Shown one piece after another: positions 1 through 5,825 of a stretch of DNA of 6,696 nt (positions are counted from its first letter, which is position 1; each line of letters begins with the position of its first letter). The stretch is from the NCBI GenBank assembly GCA_023230485.1, contig JALNXG010000115.1:1-6696 (forward strand), written 5' to 3'. The translations under genes and the position numbers were made by a program. Under the pieces are notes generated by a model. That model was not told the origin of the DNA. It was given only the letters and a program-made list of their open reading frames with translations, and did not search any database. Origin of the DNA: Melioribacteraceae bacterium (GTDB taxonomy: Bacteria; Bacteroidota; Ignavibacteria; Ignavibacteriales; Melioribacteraceae).

Positions 1-843
1 AATCGAAAGCCCACATTTATAATCCCCAGTATTTCCCTTTCCTTCCGCGTAAGTGGTAGACGCCCAGCTCTCTGTCTCAAGCAATGAAGGATAAGGCGAC
101 TTGATTTGAGTGTACAGAGGGAAGGAATCGACATCGGGAGTGGTGTAGGTGATTTCTAGGTATGGGCGTTTCGTTACATCGAGTTCCTCTGAGGAATAAA
201 AACTAGCACCATTATTTCTCACTGGCGAAATGTCATAAGCATCTTCATGAGTGCGTAAACCTAGCTTGGTCCATCCATCTTTATTTACCCAATTTAATCC
301 AACGTTATTAATGGGGATTGAAATATATTGATTTGGAGTTACGTTACTATTAAATGAACCTCCTTCGGTAGGATTATCTATTGCTCCGACTTGATCAAAA
401 TCCTCTACTATAATTGAATGAGTGTCAGATTGTGTTGTCTGGACAACATGAATCTCAGTATCACCATCTTTCCATGTTGCAGGATATAGATTTAAATTAG
501 CCGATACAATTTCTGCATCATCTGGAATAAGCGAAGTGTCAAAAGGAATAAGTGGTCTGACTGCCACATAACTCTGTCTACCCCATTTGTAATATTTGGA
601 CGTTTGGACATAAATGTCTTCCTTTCCTGTATAAAAAGCCCCCTCAGTGTCTACTCCTTCACCAATCGCTGTAGTTCTATCATGCAATTCATCCCAGTCA
701 TCATTATAATTACGGGCAATAAGATACCCATCTCCTTCACTAGCATAAATTTTAATCGTCTGACTAGCCGCTTCACCCAACTTCGGATTAATCAAAACCA
801 ATATGGCTATAAAAACAGCATTGATAAATAAACTTTTATACAT
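1..843 (-). CDS. Secreted DNRLRE-domain protein, N-terminal part (cut by left edge)
   Basis: The frame is open from ATG at 843 down to position 1, giving 281 residues with no stop, so the C-terminus lies outside the window. Residues 1-26 form a signal peptide: a short basic start (MYK), a hydrophobic core (about 5-19), then a small-residue cleavage region near GEAAS, so the protein is probably exported. Residues about 28-234 look like a DNRLRE-type beta-sandwich: a strand RPLIPFDTSLIP (96-107), AEIVSANLNLY (110-120), GLRTHEDAYD (195-204) and the closing RPYLEITY (226-233). DNRLRE domains occur in large secreted or cell-surface proteins. After residue 235 the style changes (FPLYTQIKSPYPS, then YKCGLSI at the edge), suggesting a second domain. 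This resembles the entry to C39-like cysteine peptidase domains, but that is only a guess. No Shine-Dalgarno sequence precedes the ATG. The gene is divergent from the flippase and visibly richer in G+C than the glycan genes. Confidence 0.8.
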   Translation of the reverse strand, partial: MYKSLFINAVFIAILVLINPKLGEAASQTIKIYASEGDGYLIARNYNDDWDELHDRTTAIGEGVDTEGAFYTGKEDIYVQTSKYYKWGRQSYVAVRPLIPFDTSLIPDDAEIVSANLNLYPATWKDGDTEIHVVQTTQSDTHSIIVEDFDQVGAIDNPTEGGSFNSNVTPNQYISIPINNVGLNWVNKDGWTKLGLRTHEDAYDISPVRNNGASFYSSEELDVTKRPYLEITYTTPDVDSFPLYTQIKSPYPSLLETESWASTTYAEGKGNTGDYKCGLSI

Positions 844-865
844 AAAAATAATATTTAAGAACTAA

Positions 866-920
866 TGAGTTATTTTAACATTGTACATTTTAGAAAATTC
901 AGAAGTCCGTTAATAACTCA
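866..920. promoter_or_regulatory. Imperfect inverted repeat in the divergent intergenic region
   Basis: The left arm TGAGTTATTTTAAC (866-879) pairs with the right arm GTTAATAACTCA (909-920) over 12 base pairs with a two-T bulge, leaving a 29-nt centre. It lies between the divergently transcribed DNRLRE gene (start 843) and the flippase (start 1012). The centre contains TACAAT on the minus strand (885-880), a possible -10 box for the DNRLRE gene, although I see no matching -35. It could be an operator or a leader hairpin. No regulator gene is in the window and the role is inferred from position only. Confidence 0.3.
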
Positions 921-978
921 ATATGTTACCCCTAAAAAGACAATTCTATCTATAAAATAGCAACCTCTACCTTTCAGC

Positions 979-991
979 TTAAGTTATAATA
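979..991 (+). promoter_or_regulatory. Candidate -10 promoter region of the flippase
   Basis: TTAAGTTATAATA contains a consensus TATAAT at 985-990, ending 21 nt before the flippase ATG at 1012. Transcription would start around 997, leaving a leader of about 15 nt with no Shine-Dalgarno sequence. No -35 hexamer is recognisable at 16-18 bp upstream. The same 13-mer occurs in the matching position upstream of the class I methyltransferase on the other strand (3073-3061), which raises confidence that it is functional. Confidence 0.4.
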
Positions 992-1011
992 AGTTAATAT
1001 AAACACCAATA

Positions 1012-2247
1012 ATGACTGCTCTAAAAAGAAATATTAAAGCTTTTTTTAAAACCGATTTATCCTATCTGGTAAAAAACGGTGGGTGGCTAGTGATATCACA
1101 AATCATCTCCTTCATAACCACTCTTTTATTAGCCTCTGCTTTTGCCAATTTAATCTCACAAGAAAATTATGGTACTTATAAATATTTTCTAACTCTCATT
1201 AGTCTTTTTTCTATATTTACTTTATCAGGCATGAATACCGCTATTAGTCGTAGTGTTGGCAATGGCGTCGAAAGCAGTGTCTATCTTGGCCTAAAAACAA
1301 AAATGAAGTGGGGCATGCTTGGATCTATCGCAAGTTTAGCCACTGCTATTTATTATTTAGTTCAAGGTAACACAGAGTTTGCTCTCACTTTATTGATAAT
1401 TTCTTTGTTAATGCCTTTTAGAGACAGCCTGGCTGTCTATCAAGTTTATTTATCTGGTAAAAAACTATTCAGAATAGTTGCCACCAACGGAATTCAAATC
1501 AATCTTATAACCACCCTAGTTTTATTGATAACTTTATTTTACACAAATAAAGTCTGGATAATAATTGCCACCACTTTAGTAGTCCCAACTTTTCTCAACA
1601 GTATTTATTTTTATATTAATTTAAAAAAGTATCCACCACACGACACAAACGAAGATACAAGTTTATCAGACGGAGTTCACTTAAGTATCATGGGAGGACT
1701 AGGAACAATCACTGGCTCCTTGCAAGGCATTGCTCTTTGGCATTTTCTTGGACCAGTTGGACTCGCTATCTACTCCTTTGCTTTAGCACCAATAGAACAA
1801 ATTCGGCCTTTTCTAAGATTCATCGAAACCTTATTTTTGCCAAAGATTGCCAAAGATTCTTGGGAATTACCCAGCTTCACTTTTTTTATAAAAAAACTTT
1901 TCCCGTTTGTTTTAACAATATCTTTTGGGGTTGTGCTTTATATACTACTAATTCCCTACGTGTATAAAATATTATTTCCAGCATATCTAGATTCAATTAT
2001 TTATTCACAAATACTTTCAATAGGATTGATTTTTACTGCAGTTCAGATTGTAACTTACACAATTCTTAAAGCTAAAAAGCAAACTAAACATCTATATACA
2101 TTAAATACAGGAACCATAATCTCAGACCTTGTTATAGTTATACCAGCTACCTATTTTTTTGGAATATTTGGACTAATATTTTCAATATTAGTCCAAAAGA
2201 TAGTAACAATAATTGCAACATTCTTTATATTATTTAAAACTAAATAA
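1012..2247 (+). CDS. Wzx-like polysaccharide flippase (oligosaccharide-lipid exporter)
   Basis: This 411-residue protein is almost entirely hydrophobic, with about 12 predicted membrane segments by eye (for example 24-46, 55-77, 100-118, 122-146, 160-178, 181-203, 296-320, 329-351, 366-385 and 386-408). The N-terminal helix is followed by ISQENYGTYKY and LSGMNTAISR (48-80), the usual pattern of the polysaccharide biosynthesis/Wzx branch of the MOP/MATE superfamily. The central LGPVGLAIYSFALAP (246-260) also fits that family. Such proteins move lipid-linked oligosaccharides from the cytoplasmic to the outer face of the membrane. The length is slightly short but within the Wzx range, with no sign of truncation. 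It is the only plus-strand gene and converges on the minus-strand glycan genes, so it is not in their operon, though it very likely serves the same glycan. The ATG has no Shine-Dalgarno sequence. The specific substrate cannot be read from the sequence. Confidence 0.88.
   Translation: MTALKRNIKAFFKTDLSYLVKNGGWLVISQIISFITTLLLASAFANLISQENYGTYKYFLTLISLFSIFTLSGMNTAISRSVGNGVESSVYLGLKTKMKWGMLGSIASLATAIYYLVQGNTEFALTLLIISLLMPFRDSLAVYQVYLSGKKLFRIVATNGIQINLITTLVLLITLFYTNKVWIIIATTLVVPTFLNSIYFYINLKKYPPHDTNEDTSLSDGVHLSIMGGLGTITGSLQGIALWHFLGPVGLAIYSFALAPIEQIRPFLRFIETLFLPKIAKDSWELPSFTFFIKKLFPFVLTISFGVVLYILLIPYVYKILFPAYLDSIIYSQILSIGLIFTAVQIVTYTILKAKKQTKHLYTLNTGTIISDLVIVIPATYFFGIFGLIFSILVQKIVTIIATFFILFKTK
2167..2197. 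repeat. Perfect 14-bp inverted repeat with 3-nt loop in the flippase tail
   Basis: TTTGGACTAATATT (2167-2180), loop TTC, then AATATTAGTCCAAA (2184-2197) form a perfect 14-bp stem. It lies inside the flippase coding sequence (FGLIFSILVQK), about 50 nt before its stop and about 77 nt beyond the stop of the converging methyltransferase gene. Neither side has a T-tract directly after the stem, so it is not a classical intrinsic terminator on either strand. A role at the collision point of the two convergent transcripts (pausing, RNA stability, 3'-end formation) is possible but inferred. Confidence 0.6.
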
Positions 2248-2273
2248 CTTAAGAAAATCACGTCGTTAAATCA

Positions 2274-3026
2274 TTAATCTTTTTTTATCGCTAAGGATAT
2301 AACTCTTCTACCCTCATTGTTAGCGCATTTATTAAAAAACTTATGCCAAACATTTAGATTATATTTTTGCGCCAAGGGTTTGATTGTCCAATATTTATTG
2401 TCTAGAAAAAAATAAACCAACTTTAAAGGATGAAATCCCATTTTGTCCTGACCGACTATTTCAATCACTTCAAAATGATCCTTTAAAGTATCTTCTAATT
2501 TTTTTGCAGAAAAATGTTGATAGTGTTTTGGACCTGGTGGCAGTGCATCGGAGGGTACGGTGACGATAAATTCCCCGCCTGGTTTTAAAATTCTTTTAAT
2601 CTCAGTAAGCATGGCCGGGATATTATCAGGCACTATATGCTCCAAGGTCTCAATCATAAATACAATATCGTATGTATCATTTGGAAAATCTGACTCACTT
2701 CCTAAATCAGCTACAAAAAATGTCACATCAGGTAGCAAGAGCTTGGCAAAACTAATGGCTTTTTCAGAGTAATCAACACCATGCAAATCAAATTTTTCCG
2801 TGTTTTGTAACTCCTTCAAAAATCTTGCATCTCCGCAACCAACATCAATTATCTTCAATTTTCTATCACTGTCCTTCAAGGAAGAAATTTTGCGAGACAT
2901 GGCAGCCGCTAAAGATAAATAACCGAAATACAAACGACTACTACTGTTACCTGGTTTTTTACACCAATGATAAGGATATTCGTATTCGTCTTCTTGTATT
3001 TGCTGTTCTTTTGTTAACTCTGCCAT
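2274..3026 (-). CDS. Class I SAM-dependent methyltransferase
   Basis: This 250-residue protein has a complete class I methyltransferase core. Motif I is IIDVGCGDARFL (59-70), the acidic ribose-binding residue is D85 in GVDYS, the adenine-contact region is VADL (105-108), motif IV-like MIETLEHI is at 124-131, and LKPGGEFIVTVPS (147-159) is the usual post-core strand. The pattern is that of the Methyltransf_11/23/25 families. The N-terminal stretch EYEYPYHW (14-21) and the segment HYQHFS (168-173) are common in methyltransferases of glycan clusters. The acceptor cannot be predicted; a sugar hydroxyl or carboxyl on the glycan is plausible from context. It is the last of the five minus-strand genes, 67 nt after the FkbM gene, with its own candidate -10 box. 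There is no Shine-Dalgarno sequence before the ATG. Its stop is 26 bp from the flippase stop. A quinone- or other small-molecule methylase cannot be excluded. Confidence 0.85.
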   Translation of the reverse strand: MAELTKEQQIQEDEYEYPYHWCKKPGNSSSRLYFGYLSLAAAMSRKISSLKDSDRKLKIIDVGCGDARFLKELQNTEKFDLHGVDYSEKAISFAKLLLPDVTFFVADLGSESDFPNDTYDIVFMIETLEHIVPDNIPAMLTEIKRILKPGGEFIVTVPSDALPPGPKHYQHFSAKKLEDTLKDHFEVIEIVGQDKMGFHPLKLVYFFLDNKYWTIKPLAQKYNLNVWHKFFNKCANNEGRRVISLAIKKD

Positions 3027-3060
3027 AATATTGAAAATAATTAATGATAAATTTGTTATG

Positions 3061-3073
3061 TATTATAACTTAA
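3061..3073 (-). promoter_or_regulatory. Candidate -10 promoter region of the class I methyltransferase
   Basis: On the minus strand this reads TTAAGTTATAATA, identical to the 13-mer upstream of the flippase at 979-991. The TATAAT core is at 3067-3062, 35 nt upstream of the methyltransferase ATG (3026), in the 67-bp gap after the FkbM gene. No good -35 is seen (GGTAGA at a 17-bp spacer). The leader would be about 30 nt, AT-rich and without a Shine-Dalgarno sequence. Confidence 0.4.
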
Positions 3074-3093
3074 AATAAGTCTTCTCTACCTAT

Positions 3094-3933
3094 TTACAAA
3101 TATTGATTAATTTTTGAATTTCTAAATTTAAAAATTCCGCTACTTGTGTTCAAGTACTCCAAATCAAAAGAATTAAATCGTGCCAAAAATTCTAATGTAG
3201 TATCTTTCATTAATTTGGGATGTAATTCACCAATTATATAATCTGTATGAAAAACACTATTCACAAATCCTTTCATAGCCTCAGACTCTGCTCCTTCAAT
3301 ATCCATCTTAACTACATCAATTTTATTAATTGTATTGTTGATACAAAAAGTATCTAATGTGATAGTTTCGACCAAGACCTCTTCTTCTGTACAGTCTCTC
3401 TTCTTTAATGAAGAAGACCAGTGATTACTTTTTGCTCTATAAAAGGAAACTTTTCCATTATCTGAATCAGACACAGCATAATTGTATAATTTAATTCTAT
3501 CTTTTTTATCTAACAATGATATATTTTTTGAAAGTCTTTCAAAATTATATGGATCTGGCTCAAAACAATATATAGTTGCATTTGGAAATTTTTGATAAAA
3601 CTTTAGAGTTGCAGTTCCTATATTTGCACCCAAATCAAACACCACTTTAATGTTGTTTTTATTGACATTTCCCTCAATATCAATAAGAGAATACTGGTCA
3701 TCATAAACAGAATCCAAGAGAACATCGAAATCTAATTTATCCTTTAGGAAAAAAGGCAAACTGTCATTACCAACCAAAATGGAAACATGCTTCTCTTTTT
3801 TAAAACTTGGTATATAACCAAAATTACCCTTTAAATAAAGAATTATATAAAGTGCTAATACTTTAACTTTGTAGTAAGGACCACTAGCCATCTTTACTAT
3901 CCTGTATATTTTTTCAACCTTTTTAAGCAACAT
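3094..3933 (-). CDS. FkbM-family methyltransferase
   Basis: This protein of 279 residues (from the ATG at 3933) matches the Methyltransf_21/FkbM family. The SAM-binding motif is VFDLGANIGTATL (98-110), the acidic residue follows in CFEPDP (123-128), and the family hallmark VKMDIEGAE (208-216) is intact, followed by GELHP (235-239). FkbM-type enzymes are O-methyltransferases. In glycan clusters they are thought to methylate sugar hydroxyls, often as a chain cap or decoration, but the acceptor here is unknown. The N-terminal 85 or so residues are basic and partly hydrophobic (KVKVLALYIILYLKG) and lie outside the conserved core, perhaps for membrane association. A TTG two codons upstream (3939) could also start the frame; I prefer the ATG, and neither has a Shine-Dalgarno sequence. 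It follows the GT2 gene after about 70 nt and is strikingly AT-rich. Confidence 0.87.
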   Translation of the reverse strand: MLLKKVEKIYRIVKMASGPYYKVKVLALYIILYLKGNFGYIPSFKKEKHVSILVGNDSLPFFLKDKLDFDVLLDSVYDDQYSLIDIEGNVNKNNIKVVFDLGANIGTATLKFYQKFPNATIYCFEPDPYNFERLSKNISLLDKKDRIKLYNYAVSDSDNGKVSFYRAKSNHWSSSLKKRDCTEEEVLVETITLDTFCINNTINKIDVVKMDIEGAESEAMKGFVNSVFHTDYIIGELHPKLMKDTTLEFLARFNSFDLEYLNTSSGIFKFRNSKINQYL

Positions 3934-3977
3934 ATTCAATTAATTTTGTATTGAAAATCATAATAACATAATTACGC

Positions 3978-3988
3978 ATTATAATTTA
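3978..3988 (-). promoter_or_regulatory. Candidate -10 region of the FkbM gene
   Basis: On the minus strand this reads TAAATTATAAT, with TATAAT at 3983-3978, 44 nt upstream of the FkbM ATG at 3933, in the gap after the GT2 stop. It resembles the 13-mer found upstream of the flippase and the class I methyltransferase (AAATTATAAT against AAGTTATAAT). No -35 is visible. In such AT-rich DNA a chance match is quite possible. Confidence 0.25.
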
Positions 3989-4004
3989 GGACATTACTAT
4001 AAAT

Positions 4005-4949
4005 TTACTTACTCGACATTAAAAATCGTTTGGTTGCAAAAGTTATCCTGAGCAGAGCTGGCGAAATTGGTATGATTGAAAAAATGAATAATATTGTATA
4101 TTTTAATTTAAAGTTACTATAATACATAGCTTCAAATGAACTTTTATATGCACCTACAATATTCCAATCTAGCAAAAAGCCTATTGCTACACCATATGAA
4201 TAATCACTATACAATACAGGACAGTATTTTAAATAATCTTCTTTAAAATCATTTAAGAACGCATCTAAAGCTTTTGCTCGTAAGATAGAACGATTGACAT
4301 TTGGTACCTTACGAACAATATGCATTGCACCTTCAACATCTTCGATATTATACTTACCTAAAACATCAGTCATGCAATACGTCTTAGTTTCTCGCATGAC
4401 ATATCTATAAAAAATAAAATCGGTGTTAGGTGCCTTAAAACTAAATCTTTTAGCTATGTCTGTTTTAATTAAAGGTATTGATGGTTTTAATTCTCTAGAT
4501 AATTTCAAACAAATTAAATCTGAATAAGAAACAAATCCAGACTCAGTAACTTTTAATCCCGATATTTTTCCGTTTGGTGTTATATAATTTGCAAAAAATA
4601 ACCCTCCATCAGGATTATTTAAAATGTAATCATTGAAAACCTCAAGCGCATTTACAAACAGTTCATCATCACAATCTAAAAACAAAATAAATTCCCCCCG
4701 TGCTTGCTCTATACCTTTATTACGAGCAGCATGAACCCCAGAATTATTAACAAGAGACACAACTCTGATTCTTTCATCATTTGTAAAAGAAGAAATTACC
4801 TCCAAAGTATTATCTGTAGAAGCATCATTTATAATTAAGCATTCAAATTCAATAAAAGTTTGCGACAAAATACTTGTTAAAGAACGCTGAATAACAGCTC
4901 TTCCATTATAACAAGGTACGACAATTGAAAATTTTGGTCTATGGTACAT
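4005..4949 (-). CDS. GT2-family glycosyltransferase (GT-A fold)
   Basis: This 314-residue protein has the canonical start of family 2 glycosyltransferases: FSIVVPCYNG (7-16), SILSQTF (26-32), the nucleotide-binding CLIINDASTDNT (37-48), NSGVHAARNKGIEQARGEFI (69-88), and the metal-binding DXD-type motif LDCDDE (91-96). These enzymes transfer an activated sugar onto a lipid-linked acceptor at the cytoplasmic membrane face. A hydrophobic segment near the C-terminus (about 284-301) could anchor it. The region 130-280 is not conserved enough to predict donor or acceptor. Only 5 nt separate it from the upstream deacetylase gene, so the two are surely co-transcribed. It is the one minus-strand gene with a possible Shine-Dalgarno sequence, AGG at 4960-4958, 8 nt before the ATG and overlapping the end of the deacetylase gene, which fits translational coupling. 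It is strongly AT-rich, like its immediate neighbours. Confidence 0.9.
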   Translation of the reverse strand: MYHRPKFSIVVPCYNGRAVIQRSLTSILSQTFIEFECLIINDASTDNTLEVISSFTNDERIRVVSLVNNSGVHAARNKGIEQARGEFILFLDCDDELFVNALEVFNDYILNNPDGGLFFANYITPNGKISGLKVTESGFVSYSDLICLKLSRELKPSIPLIKTDIAKRFSFKAPNTDFIFYRYVMRETKTYCMTDVLGKYNIEDVEGAMHIVRKVPNVNRSILRAKALDAFLNDFKEDYLKYCPVLYSDYSYGVAIGFLLDWNIVGAYKSSFEAMYYSNFKLKYTILFIFSIIPISPALLRITFATKRFLMSSK

Positions 4950-4954
4950 AGCAA

Positions 4955-5704
4955 TTACCTGAAAAGCAGTGTCTTGAATTTAATAAATGAAGTGTAATTA
5001 TACACCCCTCTTCTTGGTATTGTATATAAGTCACAATTTTTATCTACCCTGTCAGGTACAGTTGCCACTGCTGCCTTGTAGTATTTCTTGGATAACAAAC
5101 GTGAATTTTCATCATTCTTTCCCTTCGGGTATGCAAATAAAGTACATTCTATGTCTAATTTTATTTCAATATTTTTTTTACTTTCAGAAATTTCAGCTTC
5201 TGATACATCTTCATCTAGACCCGCAAGCACCGCATGTGTGGCAGTATGAGATCCAATCGTAATAAGATTAGACTGACACAAAAAACTTAATTCATCCCAA
5301 CTTAAAAGATCTAAAGAATAACCTTCTCGATTTACCATTGATTTTCCTACTAGGGCACTAGGCACAAATATAGTTGCTGGTATTTTGTATTTTTCTAGAA
5401 TCGGAAAGGCATGATCTAAATTATCCTTATACCCATCATCAAATGTAATTACCACGGTCTTATCAGGAATCTCATTTCCATTTTCAATCAATGTGACCAA
5501 ATCTAGCAAAGAAATAATATTCCAATTGTTGCTTCGTAGAAAAAGCATCTGCTTCAAAAAAGCTTCTGGGGTTATGGACAAAAAAGACTTACTGTTGGGA
5601 TTTACAGAATGATATTCCAAAACAATAGCACCTTGTGTTTTTTGTGCTACGAATGAATATATGATTGTAAAAAAACTTTTTATTTTATTAATAATATAAT
5701 TCAT
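4955..5704 (-). CDS. Polysaccharide deacetylase (NodB homology domain)
   Basis: This 249-residue protein belongs to carbohydrate esterase family 4-like NodB deacetylases. It shows the leading VLEYHSV (28-34), then motif 1 VVITFDDGYKDN (84-95), with D89 as the likely base and D90 as the metal ligand. Motif 2 is GSHTATH (151-157), supplying metal ligands H153 and H157. A motif-3-like LFAYPKGK (189-196) and a late TIPRRGVY (228-235) follow. The canonical RxxPY arginine of motif 3 is absent, as in many members of the YHSV-type subgroup. These enzymes remove N- or O-acetyl groups from glycans. The N-terminal FFTIIYSFVA (11-20) is short, so a membrane anchor is possible but a cleaved signal peptide is not evident. 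A 121-bp gap separates it from the upstream GT4 gene and holds a candidate promoter; the GT2 gene follows after 5 nt. Confidence 0.9.
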   Translation of the reverse strand: MNYIINKIKSFFTIIYSFVAQKTQGAIVLEYHSVNPNSKSFLSITPEAFLKQMLFLRSNNWNIISLLDLVTLIENGNEIPDKTVVITFDDGYKDNLDHAFPILEKYKIPATIFVPSALVGKSMVNREGYSLDLLSWDELSFLCQSNLITIGSHTATHAVLAGLDEDVSEAEISESKKNIEIKLDIECTLFAYPKGKNDENSRLLSKKYYKAAVATVPDRVDKNCDLYTIPRRGVYNYTSFIKFKTLLFR

Positions 5705-5711
5705 AATATGT

Positions 5712-5739
5712 ATTATCTCAATTGAAACAATATGAGCAA
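5712..5739 (-). promoter_or_regulatory. Candidate extended -10 promoter of the deacetylase-GT2 unit
   Basis: On the minus strand TGAGATAAT (5720-5712) is an extended -10 element (TG, one base, then GATAAT). A weak -35, TTGCTC (5739-5734), sits 16 bp upstream. The expected start of transcription is about 5705-5707, directly at the deacetylase ATG (5704), so the message would be leaderless or nearly so. The 121-bp gap from the GT4 gene supports a separate promoter here. The string ATAATACATA is shared with the region upstream of the class I methyltransferase. Confidence 0.4.
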
Positions 5740-5825
5740 TTTAAAAGTTACTTACATTTATTATTCTAAAATAACTACATTTGATTCTTTTAACATGATT
5801 TAGAAATTTAATCTTTAGATGTATC

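Noticed and set aside
604..831. Plus-strand open frame of 75 codons opposite the secreted protein gene
   Set aside because: It is antisense to a longer coding frame that has a signal peptide and recognisable DNRLRE motifs, and its own product has no recognisable features.
1839..1858. Tandem 10-bp direct repeat GCCAAAGATT within the flippase
   Set aside because: Only two copies occur, the reading frame continues through a plausible flippase sequence, and there is no sign of a slippage event or frameshift.
1737..1967. Second plus-strand frame inside the flippase gene
   Set aside because: It overlaps a well-supported membrane protein in another frame and its product shows no domain.
2248..2273. 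Possible bidirectional terminator between the convergent genes
   Set aside because: The 26-bp gap holds no stem of useful length; the T-run at 2279-2286 is inside the methyltransferase gene and follows no hairpin.
2560..3028. Two short plus-strand frames opposite the class I methyltransferase
   Set aside because: They are antisense to conserved methyltransferase motifs and have no features of their own.
4987..5262. Plus-strand open frame of 91 codons opposite the deacetylase
   Set aside because: It is antisense to the deacetylase including its GSHTATH motif, and it resembles no known protein.
5703..5716. Palindrome ATAATA-TG-TATTAT over the deacetylase start
   Set aside because: It consists almost only of A and T in very AT-rich DNA and overlaps the -10 box, so a chance palindrome is the simplest explanation.
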